Source of the DNA: Paenibacillus endoradicis
GTDB lineage: Bacteria; Bacillota; Bacilli; Paenibacillales; Paenibacillaceae
Assembly: GCF_024721975.1 (NCBI RefSeq)
Contig: NZ_JANQBB010000002.1
Location: 186,001-250,000 of the forward strand
Direction: 5' to 3'
Length of the DNA stretch: 64,000 nucleotides
In this document: positions 36,501 to 48,708 of the stretch, one piece after another
Position numbering within the stretch: the first letter of the stretch is position 1
Layout: every line of letters starts with the position of its first letter
Translations under genes and position numbers: made by a program
Notes under the pieces: generated by a model
What the model was told of the DNA's origin: nothing
Databases searched by the model: none
Seen by the model: the letters and a program-made list of their open reading frames with translations, nothing else

Positions 36501-37306
36501 AATGCTATAGATTGTGTAATGATAAGGCTACTTAATGCCAAGTCTTGCTCTGCAGCAATATCAACAAGCTGTTGATCACTTAACGATTCACACATCATAT
36601 CAACAATTTCAGCATGTGATAATACAGTGCTATATACACGGAAATCCGTAAATGCGCCATGGAAATTAGCATCTGCATCAAATTGTGAATGTCCAATATA
36701 GTTATTGCTGTAAGTATCTGCACGATCAAAAGAAGAGATCCATTCTCTATATTTCAAATACGTGCCACTAGCTGTTTGACTTATTGAACCATCGGCAACC
36801 AATTCCCCGTTAACGTAAAGTATAGGGCCAGCATTACTTGCGGTAGCGCCTTCTGTTCCGGAGATGGTCATTGCTATATGAATCCACTCCCCTGTAGCCA
36901 ATGATTTATTCGGATCAACCGCGATATCATGACCAGCAAAGCAAACACCACGTAAATTACGAGTTAGGAACAGATATGGACCTTGAGCTCCTGTACCGAA
37001 GTCGAATAATCTTTCCCACACACTTTGTCCTGGCATTAGATAAATCCAACTTGTTACAGTAAGTCCCGTGTAGTCATTAACCGATGATAATAACGTAGAT
37101 GGTAATTGCAGATAGCTACTACCGTGCTTACCGCCTGCGAGTATAACAGCTTCTCTATCTTCAATCGTTACATGCTGAGGTAATACTTTTTCACCGTAAG
37201 CGATTGCATGATTCTTATATATAGAACTGTCATAACCAACTTTTTGAGATGTTTCACATTTGTATTGAACAAGTAATTTTTCATTGTTAATAGAATTGCT
37301 CATCAT
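33530..37306 (-). CDS. GH51 alpha-L-arabinofuranosidase with N-terminal LamG domain
   Basis: At about 1258 residues this is far longer than a typical 500-residue GH51 enzyme. Residues 10-245 form a LamG/concanavalin-like module (TGLTVTSWIYLMPGQSVWER). About 260-340 is an Ig-like immunity-type module. The GH51 catalytic part starts near 340 (SPVMYGLFYEDINNAADGG). The acid/base Glu lies in GVGNENWG and the nucleophile Glu in VFVGEYAS. A beta-sandwich insert and a C-terminal beta domain complete it. There is no signal peptide, so it appears cytoplasmic despite the LamG module, which is odd. The start is ATG at 37306 or 37303; the GTG at 37312 lies in the ribosome site. It would release arabinose from imported oligosaccharides. 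Confidence 0.88.
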   Translation of the reverse strand: MMSNSINNEKLLVQYKCETSQKVGYDSSIYKNHAIAYGEKVLPQHVTIEDREAVILAGGKHGSSYLQLPSTLLSSVNDYTGLTVTSWIYLMPGQSVWERLFDFGTGAQGPYLFLTRNLRGVCFAGHDIAVDPNKSLATGEWIHIAMTISGTEGATASNAGPILYVNGELVADGSISQTASGTYLKYREWISSFDRADTYSNNYIGHSQFDADANFHGAFTDFRVYSTVLSHAEIVDMMCESLSDQQLVDIAAEQDLALSSLIITQSIALPTSILNGQVTLEWTSSNPNVLQHNGEVNTHLSQAYGVTLTAKLIRGQSSIEKTFELSVLPTSTIPYEIIVDTASKGVEVSPVMYGLFYEDINNAADGGIYAELILNRSFESFTFDSFSHVCGENAHSTGRKRTPLDGWYGDLDLVAVEQSGGLNEHFGITNADVNNTYVTVAPEATLFNRGFNDSNHHCAMSFRSGESYTFSIWAKAEATCSIKVQLLDDKAQPISEVLSIAVVGDGQWHKYGGVPHFELEANKTILGQISLQVDQTVSIDMISLFPQNVWGSTSEVGSSTAQLNYKGNSNYRLRKDMVVALQNMKPSFLRFPGGCISEGSHVWDNVYDWKHSVGDVETRKENFNVWGYMMTLGLGYMEYFQLAEDLNATPLPVMACGVLCQARSDYANPAGGALRDYYIKNFTDLIDFAINEDFEHNEWAQMRKAMGHPTPFDLRYLGVGNENWGTEFFANFEKFKVAIDQYMKDNYPAHPLTIISTVGAQADDDAYQQGWKFLSGAYEGSEVIAFTDGCCSSEEHITWYEHQDHYMDTIVDEHYYRSNDYLLRNADRYNYYYRAIDANGQPDEVKTSKVFVGEYASNDKNTLAGAIAEAAVMTGFENNADVVRLAAYAPLFNKVLTDGTYRWTPDCIWFDDESIWFTPNYYVQQMFASYLGTQVLSSQYHTYRNGQSVQLAPQGGIQLSTVGATLLLKHVAVICNESNNALFEQNFAQPLDGKWQWLSDDAQGQWTEGEGLLLTPSGNGRTGIYLDEPSWSNYRVKVIAEKVNGNDGIYVGVGLTNANTSTVNVLEYVIGEHDCSTGLKVFKQGVEAYTLGDFSSSTMVGNMRAAYSEQMLDGHAYHISVNYGGSNGKELSCTHSISSNERDHQINPEITTLRYKLEAYNNEIFYSITRDEKAIYMKLVNSDAMAKPLQIGFGKATLKEEYRCIRLTGDASLLHTPNVNKKAAELITPLEQTLVMQDGQAILELPANSVQVLILELM

Positions 37307-37350
37307 ATTCACCCGCCATAGTTTATAATTAAGTTATTAATATATAAGCT

Positions 37351-37378
37351 AACTAATTAACCTATATGCGAATTAGTT
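37351..37378. promoter_or_regulatory. Inverted repeat in the divergent GH51/GH43 promoter region
   Basis: AACTAATT (37351-37358) and AATTAGTT (37371-37378) form a dyad in the AT-rich 251-base region between the two divergent glycosidase genes. It is a candidate operator for the ArsR-like regulator nearby; nothing beyond position supports this. Confidence 0.3.
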
Positions 37379-37557
37379 TACCTTAGACACATATTCATTT
37401 CAATAGTTTTCCTATAAAAATAGAACTTTTCACCATAATCAGACGCTTATTTTTGGTCAATTTGTAAATCCCACTAGACAAAGGGATCAGTTTATGTGAT
37501 ATTAATATTATTATGAATACTTAATATTTATATTAACTTTATAGTAAGGAGGACTGT

Positions 37558-38556
37558 ATGACTAACATTTCTAAAACTGAGTATGTAAATCCTATTATTC
37601 CCCAACGTGCTGATCCATGGATTTATAAACATTCAGACGGCTATTATTATTTTACCGGATCAGTTCCTAGCTATGATTGCATTGAGTTACGTCGTTCAAA
37701 AACTATAAATGGTCTTGCTGATGCAGAACCTTTCGTTTGCTGGCGTAAATATGAAACAGGTCCCATGAGCGCGAATATTTGGGCCCCTGAAATTCATTAC
37801 ATTGATAACAAATGGTATATTTACTTTGCTGCAGCACGCACTGCCGAAACAAATGAAGGATTATTTGACCATCGTATGTTCGCATTAGAATGTGAAGCAA
37901 GTAACCCACTAGAAGGTACTTGGGTCGAAAAGGGACAAGTGACAACGAATTGGGAATCGTTTGCATTAGATGCTACTTCCTTTGAACACCGTGGACAACG
38001 TTACTATGTATGGGCTCAAAAAGATGCTAAAATTCCAGGTAACTCTAATCTATATATAGCACCAATGATCAATCCTTGGACGCTTTCATCTAATCAAGTT
38101 CGTATTTCAATTCCTGAATATGAATGGGAAAAAATCGGCTACCTTGTTAACGAAGGTGCTGCTATATTGAAGCGTAATGGTAAAATCTTTATGACTTATT
38201 CTGCTAGTGCAACAGATCATCATTATTGTATGGGATTACTTTGGGCAGATGAGGATAGTAATTTACTTGATCCACGCTCATGGAATAAGTCACCAGCTCC
38301 TATCTTTGGTACGTATGAGAAATTATCTATCTTCGGACCAGGACATAATAGTTTCACCGTAGCAGAAGATGGAGTTACTGATTTAATCGTATATCATGCA
38401 CGTAATTACAAGGAAATTGTCGGAGATCCACTGTATGATCCAAATCGACATGCTTGTGTTCAGCCTATAACCTGGACACCGTCTGGTTTCCCAGATCTAG
38501 GTAGACCAGTTCAGCAATCTATTCTTCCAGTTAAAGAAGCCAATATCGCACTTTAA
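37558..38556 (+). CDS. Cytoplasmic GH43 glycosidase, alpha-L-arabinofuranosidase-like
   Basis: The 332-residue protein is a bare GH43 five-bladed propeller without signal peptide. Likely catalytic residues lie in QRADPWIYK (base Asp), FALDATSFE and VNEGAAILK (acid Glu). It aligns closely with the secreted GH43 at 31356-33530 (NIWAPEIHYIDNKWYIYF against NIWAPEMYHIDGKWYIYF), so the two are paralogs acting on opposite sides of the membrane. AAGGAGG precedes the ATG. It is transcribed divergently from the GH51 gene and ends at a strong terminator. The substrate is most likely arabino-oligosaccharide. Confidence 0.88.
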   Translation: MTNISKTEYVNPIIPQRADPWIYKHSDGYYYFTGSVPSYDCIELRRSKTINGLADAEPFVCWRKYETGPMSANIWAPEIHYIDNKWYIYFAAARTAETNEGLFDHRMFALECEASNPLEGTWVEKGQVTTNWESFALDATSFEHRGQRYYVWAQKDAKIPGNSNLYIAPMINPWTLSSNQVRISIPEYEWEKIGYLVNEGAAILKRNGKIFMTYSASATDHHYCMGLLWADEDSNLLDPRSWNKSPAPIFGTYEKLSIFGPGHNSFTVAEDGVTDLIVYHARNYKEIVGDPLYDPNRHACVQPITWTPSGFPDLGRPVQQSILPVKEANIAL

Positions 38557-38585
38557 TTAAAGTGTTCATTATTAAATAATGGTAC

Positions 38586-38648
38586 CCTACACAAAAAACG
38601 CATCCTTCGCCACTATTAAAGTGGAAAAGATGCGTTTTTTGTGTACTT
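38586..38648. terminator. Bidirectional terminator between the GH43 gene and the ArsR-like gene
   Basis: ACACAAAAAACGCATC (38589-38604) pairs with GATGCGTTTTTTGTGT (38629-38644), with CCACT/AGTGG inside. T-runs lie on both strands, fitting the convergent genes on each side. Confidence 0.9.
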
Positions 38649-38706
38649 CTATTTTCTAATATAAATCTATAAGTTTATTAAATTTATTAGATTCGCTATC
38701 CTTCGT

Positions 38707-39663
38707 TTACTGCTTTTTCGTTGCTTCAGCTATTTCTGCTTCAGTCAGACGACGATCATAATAAAGTTTGAATACTAAGTCCTGGTTATAGTTACCGAAG
38801 CCGCTTCCGAATAGAGTAACTCCCCCTACATTTTCCGCATCTTCTAATACAGAAATTCGGAACTTCCACTGTTTTAGATCAAGATCAAGACTTGATAATT
38901 TAACGTCAGAAATTTGATTACCATCGATAAAGGTACCTTCCTCGTTAATCTTCAACATTTTTAGTAATCCGTACTGATTAATTTCATCCCACCACCAGTC
39001 AGGTGTGTAGCGACCACGTTGCTTGTCACCACCAAAGTCACCAGGACTTGTCCATTTCCCAATATCTACACCGTTCAACGTAAATGTAATATCTGACGGC
39101 CAGTTTTCATTGGCAAATGGTGCTTCCGATGAAATTTCCATTGAGATTTCTAACTCAAGAGGATTTTCATTCTTATTCAAATAATTAGCCAAACGGTATT
39201 CAACAAACCCTTGACCGAACCATAATATTTTGGCATTTACCCTTTCAGGTTCAAGAAAAGCGCGAGGCTCATCAAACATACCTAATACTTTAACGCTTGT
39301 TGCCAAACCACAAGTTGGAGTCACTTCAAAGTCTGTATAATGACCAACCGATACTTCCGTTACATGACAATCACGGAAAACACTTTCAATCTTAGGCGGG
39401 AAAATGATCTCGATAGAGTCCGTAACAAGCGTACATACTTTTTTCGCTCCGCCTTTACCCGGTTGCATTGATGATTTAATAATACCTGCTCGCTCAAGTT
39501 TTTTAACATGCATCGTCATAATTGCACTACTTAGATGCATCGCATCTGCTAGTTCTTTAATATTCATGGACTTCACAGCAAGGTGTCGAATCATTTCAAT
39601 TCGTACGTTACTTGCTAGAGCCTCATATACAGGCAATGAATGTTGTGAAATATCTATTTTCAT
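38707..39663 (-). CDS. ArsR-like winged-helix regulator with a large C-terminal domain
   Basis: Residues 1-80 are a winged helix-turn-helix of the ArsR type (LASNVRIEMIRHLAV, MNIKELADAMHLSSAIMTMHVKKLERAGII). The remaining 230 residues are beta-rich (LEISMEISSEAPF, WPSDITFTLNGVDIGKWTSPGD, TPDWWWDEINQYGLLK) and unlike the short metal-binding tails of classical ArsR proteins. The ATG at 39663 follows AAGGTGG; a TTG at 39681 is rejected. It is convergent with the cytoplasmic GH43 gene and probably controls the arabinoside genes in response to a sugar bound by the C-terminal domain. The ligand is unknown. Confidence 0.8.
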   Translation of the reverse strand: MKIDISQHSLPVYEALASNVRIEMIRHLAVKSMNIKELADAMHLSSAIMTMHVKKLERAGIIKSSMQPGKGGAKKVCTLVTDSIEIIFPPKIESVFRDCHVTEVSVGHYTDFEVTPTCGLATSVKVLGMFDEPRAFLEPERVNAKILWFGQGFVEYRLANYLNKNENPLELEISMEISSEAPFANENWPSDITFTLNGVDIGKWTSPGDFGGDKQRGRYTPDWWWDEINQYGLLKMLKINEEGTFIDGNQISDVKLSSLDLDLKQWKFRISVLEDAENVGGVTLFGSGFGNYNQDLVFKLYYDRRLTEAEIAEATKKQ

Positions 39664-40034
39664 TAAATACCACCTTATCAATAACGATTATATTAATAAT
39701 ATACATTGTTGTTAATTAAAATACAAATGTAATCGCATTCAATTTTGCTTATTATATTACATTTTACTATAAATGTAATAGTTTGTAACCTATTATCATT
39801 TAACCGCTTCAAAGCTTACGATAGTAACGCTGCGAGCACTATTCGCTGTTCTTCGGAGAGGACGGGATTAACGCTACGTTCATTCTCGCTGCTTCAATCT
39901 GGATGTGTGAACGTAACACCTCATAGACAACATTTTCCTCTTTGATAAGCAATAAGGATAGAAGATTAGTTATACAAACGTATATCTAACCTTCTATCCT
40001 TATTAGTAGTGACCTAGTTATTGTCCTTTAAGTA
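39664..40034. other. Intergenic region with a GC-richer patch of unknown nature
   Basis: The first 100 bases are AT-rich promoter-like sequence for the ArsR-like gene. From about 39800 to 39920 the composition is GC-richer, with short imperfect repeats (CGCTGCGAGC, TTCTCGCTGCTTC), and no gene is evident. The far end is the hairpin at 39951-40005. Confidence 0.5.
39951..40005 (-). terminator. Hairpin after the SRPBCC gene
   Basis: AATAAGGATAGAAG (39951-39964) pairs with CTTCTATCCTTATT (39991-40004), continued by TTAGTTATA/TATATCTAA. It lies 30 bases after the gene's stop. The T-tract is poor. Confidence 0.65.
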
Positions 40035-40550
40035 CTACCTCTTCAAGTAACGATCAAGCTTACTCCATGTTTCAGTGATACCAACAACAAGTCCCATCTG
40101 CATAACTTGATCTAAATCCTCTTTTGTAGGAAACTCTGCAGTACTACGAACTTTAGTATATTTGGCTTGTTGTTCGAACGTAAGTGTAACTAATGTCTCT
40201 GGCATATTAGGATCAATATTACCTTCTGCATCTGAGAAACAATCTCGATATACAAGTTTATTAGGTGCATCGATCTCAACATAGATCGCTTTCCCCCATG
40301 ATTGTTGACCGAAATAATCCTTGCTTTCATCCTGACACGTCATACAGAAATGCCAAGCTCCACCTGGTTGTAGGTCCACCTCACAGAAGGTTAATCCCCA
40401 ACCATTCGGTCCCCACCATTGTGACAGTATGTCTTTATCAGTAAATGCGTTATAGACAAGGTCAGGAGATGCTGGAAATATTTGTTCCAGATGTAGCGCA
40501 TTACCTTTCACTCTTGAGGCAATAGAACCAATCTTACTACGTTTTAACAT
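40035..40550 (-). CDS. SRPBCC/AHSA1-domain protein
   Basis: The 171-residue protein has the AHSA1 pattern: IFPASPDLVYNAFTDKDILSQWWGP near the start, GGAWHFCM in the middle and a C-terminal helix ETWSKLDRYLKR. This fold is a START-like hydrophobic cavity. Many Bacillota have several such genes of unknown ligand, often called activator-of-Hsp90-like or SRPBCC. The ATG at 40550 is chosen because TTGGAGG precedes it; the TTG at 40565 is within the ribosome site. It is monocistronic with no functional clue from neighbours. Confidence 0.87.
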   Translation of the reverse strand: MLKRSKIGSIASRVKGNALHLEQIFPASPDLVYNAFTDKDILSQWWGPNGWGLTFCEVDLQPGGAWHFCMTCQDESKDYFGQQSWGKAIYVEIDAPNKLVYRDCFSDAEGNIDPNMPETLVTLTFEQQAKYTKVRSTAEFPTKEDLDQVMQMGLVVGITETWSKLDRYLKR

Positions 40551-44423
<3,873 letters not shown>

Positions 44424-44483
44424 AAATTATTAGAAAATACAATTAAACACACTTATATATTTATTATAATAATTTTTTGTATT

Positions 44484-44516
44484 GTAACCCATGGAACTAC
44501 TGATTTCATGGGTTAC
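44484..44516 (+). terminator. Terminator hairpin of the collagen-like gene
   Basis: GTAACCCATG (44484-44493) pairs with CATGGGTTAC (44507-44516), 60 bases after the stop. The following T content is modest. Confidence 0.6.
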
Positions 44517-44744
44517 TTAAATTAACATAATATAAAAACAGATTTTACTTATTGAAATGAGATTCTCAGTAACATAATCATTTCCCGCTTCGCCGATTGA
44601 AAAGAAAGGAAGAAGACAAAAAATATAATACCGTTGATGTCATATTTAGAGTATTTGAGAGTTGATAAAATCCTCTACCTTAGACTCGTTAACTTGATTT
44701 ACTTCAGATAACGTACAGAGATAATTTTCTTTTATTCATAACAA

Positions 44745-44798
44745 AAAAATAGGAATGCACTGTAGTTTTTATATTACAATGCTTTCCTATTAAACTAT
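44745..44798 (-). terminator. Terminator of the alpha-galactosidase gene
   Basis: AATAGGAATGCACTGTA (from 44748) pairs, with a few mismatches, with TACAATGCTTTCCTATT (to 44791). On the minus strand a TTTTTTTG tract follows. It lies about 135 bases after the GH36 stop. Confidence 0.75.
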
Positions 44799-44929
44799 TA
44801 GATAGAATTATTCAGATCAGTCTACATTTAGAGTAATTACGATACCTTGCTTTAGACAAGTATTACATTTTCGTTTTACTAGAAAGGGTCAAATCATTTG
44901 GTTTTTATAGTTAATTTACAACGATATTA

Positions 44930-47035
44930 TTAACAAGAAATTTCAAGTAAGCGTGCTACTTTCCCTTGTGGCAAAGTAACTGTTAATAGTTGAGACTGCT
45001 CGTCCCAACTTAGATCGCTCTGATGTTGCTGAGGATAAGCAATACGCACCTTAGGTTCTGAGTCATTGACTCTCCCTGCTAAAGGAATCGTTATACTATC
45101 CCCTTCTCCCGCTACTCGCCAAATGGCAATATATCGGCGATCATCAGCCTTTAATCCTAGACTTATCCACTCAGAATGTTGATTAGGAAGTCCTAGAGGC
45201 CAGAATGGTGTCGCTTGCTTAATCTTAGAACGAATTCCTTTATAGTAATCCAAAGCTTCTTTCACTAGCGCTAGACGAGGCTTACTTAATTCCGCAAGAT
45301 GACCACTTTGATGAACACGTAGCAATAACGCATTGATCATGTTGAATATTACTTCCTCATCATCACCTTCACGAAGCGGATATGACCATACCGCTGCTTG
45401 CTCTGGTGTCAATACTGCTGGGGCACCTGCTGCAATTGTTGCATAATTCACATAATCCTCTTGATCACTCGTTGATTGAATACTGTAGCGACTTAGCATC
45501 GAGTAATCCATTCGCATGCCGCCAGATGAACAATTCTCAATGACTAATTCAGGGTATTTCGCGAAAGTATCATCTAACCATTGCAAATAAGCACGATTAT
45601 GCTCTAACAAGCCTGCTCCAACACTATCTGTTCTCGTCTCCGTACCAATACCAGCATTAATATTGTAATCCATTTTGATATAGCCTACACCATACTCTTC
45701 AACTAATCTTGTAATAACCTCGTTGGCATGAGCAATTACTTCTGAGTGACGGAAATCTAATTGATAGCGACTACGATCTTTTACACGTTTTCCGTGACGC
45801 ATAAAGAACCAATCATCATTCGTGTCTACTAATTTGGGACTATTAATCCCCATTACTTCTAGCTCTAGCCACAGACCTGGAATTAATCCCTTGCTACGAA
45901 TATAATCTAGCACATATTTGATACCTTCAGGGAAACGTTCCTCAGAAGGTAACCACTGCCCAACACCATCCCACCATTCGCCTGGAGCATACCACCCAGC
46001 GTCGATACAGAAATATTCACAACCTACTTCAGCAGCTGCATCAATAAGTGGTAATAGTTTCTCTGTTGTTGGAGAACCCCACAAACAGTTCATATAATCA
46101 TTGAATATAATTCGAAGCAATTCATTATCATCATTAACGCGGCGAATACGACGACGATATTGTGTGAGCTCTGCAACACTTTGCTCAAATCCACCATCTA
46201 CAACACCAACTGCAACGGGAACAGAAGTAAAGCTTTCACCTGGATCTAATTGTTCCCACCAGTGATTATCATGTTCCGTTGGACCGCTTATTAATAGTGA
46301 TAATTGATCTACTTGATCGGTCATTTCCCAATGCCATGATCCATTGTGCTCGATTTGCCAATATAAACTACACTCATTCTCATGATCTTCTAGTACAGCC
46401 ATTGGAATCACTTCGGCGCTTGACCAAGATCCCGTATTGCTAAATGCAAGGCGCTTAGACCCACGATCTGCTAGGTGTACTAAACCGAGCTCCGGTAAAC
46501 TATATTGCCGCCATTGAATCTCGCTTTGCCATCCACTATGTGCAATAAATAGTTCCAACTTATCATTACGATCACGTTGGCCTTCCTTACCAAAACCTGT
46601 TAATACAAAAGAAGATATATATTCAATGTCAATAGGAAGCGAACCTTCATTACGAACAACATTCCAACAACGAACTGTTTGTAAACCTTCGTACATCTGA
46701 TAATGTTGCTCCACAATTACATTTGTTTGATGATCTAACAATTTAATGATTAGCAAGCGTCCTTCATCATTCCGTTTGTCTAGATGTGATTGGTATTTCA
46801 GTCGCAAACCTGGATAAGAAGCCCGATGAGAACGTCCATGATATTCCGCTCGATCTTCCCCAGATAATTGGAACTCTAACATTCTATATCCCGAAATAGT
46901 TTGTGCTCGAATGATATGCTCTTGAAGTGGTCTTGTTCCAAAATGTATTAACGTTACATCACCATCTACTGCGATATCAAATTCCAAATATAGTCCATTC
47001 TCTTCAATAGAAATGCGTTGTGAAAGCTGATTCAT
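44930..47035 (-). CDS. GH36 alpha-galactosidase
   Basis: At 701 residues the protein has the GH36 layout: an N-terminal beta-supersandwich (about 1-300), a TIM barrel (about 310-620) and a C-terminal beta domain. In the barrel, CEYFCIDAGWY and GLIPGLWLELEVMG precede GYIKMDYN, which holds the nucleophile Asp. ENCSSGGMRMDYSMLSR and STSDQEDYVNYA hold the substrate-site and likely acid/base residues. There is no signal peptide, so it works in the cytoplasm on imported raffinose- or melibiose-type galactosides. It lies downstream of a binding-protein gene and a YesM/YesN pair on the same strand. Subgroup assignment is uncertain. Confidence 0.9.
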   Translation of the reverse strand: MNQLSQRISIEENGLYLEFDIAVDGDVTLIHFGTRPLQEHIIRAQTISGYRMLEFQLSGEDRAEYHGRSHRASYPGLRLKYQSHLDKRNDEGRLLIIKLLDHQTNVIVEQHYQMYEGLQTVRCWNVVRNEGSLPIDIEYISSFVLTGFGKEGQRDRNDKLELFIAHSGWQSEIQWRQYSLPELGLVHLADRGSKRLAFSNTGSWSSAEVIPMAVLEDHENECSLYWQIEHNGSWHWEMTDQVDQLSLLISGPTEHDNHWWEQLDPGESFTSVPVAVGVVDGGFEQSVAELTQYRRRIRRVNDDNELLRIIFNDYMNCLWGSPTTEKLLPLIDAAAEVGCEYFCIDAGWYAPGEWWDGVGQWLPSEERFPEGIKYVLDYIRSKGLIPGLWLELEVMGINSPKLVDTNDDWFFMRHGKRVKDRSRYQLDFRHSEVIAHANEVITRLVEEYGVGYIKMDYNINAGIGTETRTDSVGAGLLEHNRAYLQWLDDTFAKYPELVIENCSSGGMRMDYSMLSRYSIQSTSDQEDYVNYATIAAGAPAVLTPEQAAVWSYPLREGDDEEVIFNMINALLLRVHQSGHLAELSKPRLALVKEALDYYKGIRSKIKQATPFWPLGLPNQHSEWISLGLKADDRRYIAIWRVAGEGDSITIPLAGRVNDSEPKVRIAYPQQHQSDLSWDEQSQLLTVTLPQGKVARLLEISC

Positions 47036-47100
47036 AGTGTGTACCTCCTAATTGTTCATATCATTCATCTATTCTATTACACTTAGCTATGACGTCTATC

Positions 47101-47146
47101 TATATAACAATGACTCAACACATGAGCGTTGAGTCATTGCTATATA
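47101..47146 (-). terminator. Hairpin between the binding-protein and GH36 genes
   Basis: CAATGACTCAAC (47108-47119) pairs with GTTGAGTCATTG (47128-47139), extended by TATATA on both sides. There is no T-tract, so partial termination or message protection after the binding protein is likely. Confidence 0.6.
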
Positions 47147-47268
47147 TGCAAGTTCAAAAAGCTTATTTTTAGAATCAAGAAGATGGAGCGCTACTTGTAG
47201 AAAGAGGAAACGCAAGTATACGTATTTGATACACGCGTACCTACAATGTTACTATGTTTGTTAACCTG

Positions 47269-48573
47269 CTACTTAGAAGAACCAAATTGAATCCATGCTT
47301 GTTGAATCTCTTCTACAGCTTTGTCTTTTGTTTTGCTGCCACCAATATAAGCTTGCATAATTTCACCGAATTTTTGATGGAATGTATCAAGTGAATAGTT
47401 AACAGATAGTTCACCAGATTTAGCTGTTTTCAAGATTTCTTCCATTTGTTTCGGCATATCAAGATCAGGAAGTGGAGCATCTTGAATAGGAGGAATTACT
47501 TTGGCTACAGCTGAGAACCAGTTTTTACCGTAGTCAGATGTATATAACCAGTTAAAGAATTCAATTGTCTCTTCTAGTACTGGTGAATCTTTAGAAATAC
47601 GAAGCGCTTGATCAGCTCCAGTTGCAATCGTTGCTTGTTCAGACTTATCACTTACTGGATAACCAGCAATTTGTAGGTTGATATCTGGAGTGATTTTCTT
47701 AATTGCTTCTTCGTCCCATGCACCCTTACCAGTCATAAATGCGCCTTGACCAGTTGCAAAGTCACTAACTTGAGCGTTTGAATCACGTTCAAGTGGCTTA
47801 GATGTTCCATGCTCTACCGTTGTATCAACAAAGTTGAAGAAGTTAGTATAAAGCACTGGGTGATCTTGGAATGTTGTTGTACCAGCAATAAATTGATTTA
47901 CTAGTTCTTGTGATGTTATGTTCGCATCTTCAGCAGCTGCGTTAACAAAGTGTTGGAATTCATGTTTCCATACCCACCACTCTTTGTAAGCATTAGCAAA
48001 CGGGGTAATACCTTTTGCTTCAAGCTTCGTGATAGCATCATCAAGTTCAGCTGTTGTCGTTGGAATAGCTGTGATTCCAGCTTCTTCAAGTAGATCCATA
48101 TTGACGATCATATTCATTAGATTGCCCTTGACAGGAAGACCTAGTACCCGTCCATCTGTAGAAGTCATACTTGTACGAATGCTTTCCGTCATCGCTGCCG
48201 CAAGTGGCTCTTCCGTTAGATCAGCACTATATTCAGCAAATGTATCAATATCGCCACCAGCAGTTGTTTGGAATACATCTGGAACATTACCTGAAGATAT
48301 TTTTGATTTTAATACTGTATTATAATCCGCTTGCATAATTTCAAGGTTAATTTTCACATTAGGTTTAACCTTTGCGTATTCTTTGATATATGCATTAAAT
48401 GCCTCTGTATATTCTGGTGATGCGGTAAACATATTGATCGTGACTTGCTTTTCGCCAGTATCTGTACCGTTTGTTGCGGAGTTCCCATTGTTCTTGTTGT
48501 CACTTCCACAAGCAGCAAGCACACCCATTATAAGTACTAGGCTAACTGCAAGAGAGGTTAATCGTTTTAACAT
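47269..48573 (-). CDS. Sugar-binding lipoprotein (MsmE-like) of the alpha-galactoside locus
   Basis: Lipobox VLAAC and a Gly/Asn linker precede a family-1 binding domain of about 405 residues (QVTINMFTASPEYTEAFNAY). The ATG at 48573 follows GGGGGC; a GTG at 48591 is in the ribosome site. It sits between the response-regulator and GH36 genes. Its permeases are not adjacent but divergent, beyond the kinase gene at 52310-54033. Raffinose-family sugars are a reasonable ligand given the GH36 gene. Confidence 0.9.
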   Translation of the reverse strand: MLKRLTSLAVSLVLIMGVLAACGSDNKNNGNSATNGTDTGEKQVTINMFTASPEYTEAFNAYIKEYAKVKPNVKINLEIMQADYNTVLKSKISSGNVPDVFQTTAGGDIDTFAEYSADLTEEPLAAAMTESIRTSMTSTDGRVLGLPVKGNLMNMIVNMDLLEEAGITAIPTTTAELDDAITKLEAKGITPFANAYKEWWVWKHEFQHFVNAAAEDANITSQELVNQFIAGTTTFQDHPVLYTNFFNFVDTTVEHGTSKPLERDSNAQVSDFATGQGAFMTGKGAWDEEAIKKITPDINLQIAGYPVSDKSEQATIATGADQALRISKDSPVLEETIEFFNWLYTSDYGKNWFSAVAKVIPPIQDAPLPDLDMPKQMEEILKTAKSGELSVNYSLDTFHQKFGEIMQAYIGGSKTKDKAVEEIQQAWIQFGSSK

Positions 48574-48708
48574 ATAAATGCCCCCATCCACAAATGTTGT
48601 TTGTTACCTCACCATCATTCTAATCAAAATAACAGTTCTGAAAAATGTACATATGTGAATAAAAAAGGGTAAAAAAGTGTCTGATATTCAATTCACTTCA
48701 CATTTTCA

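Larger units (their letters stand above)
44424..44929. other. 506-base region between the collagen-like and GH36 genes
   Basis: It holds a hairpin after each of the convergent genes and otherwise AT-rich sequence. I find no supported gene or repeat in the middle (44520-44740). Confidence 0.55.

Noticed and set aside
39800..39920. Possible small RNA in the GC-richer patch
   Set aside because: I could not find a promoter, a coherent fold or a terminator for it.
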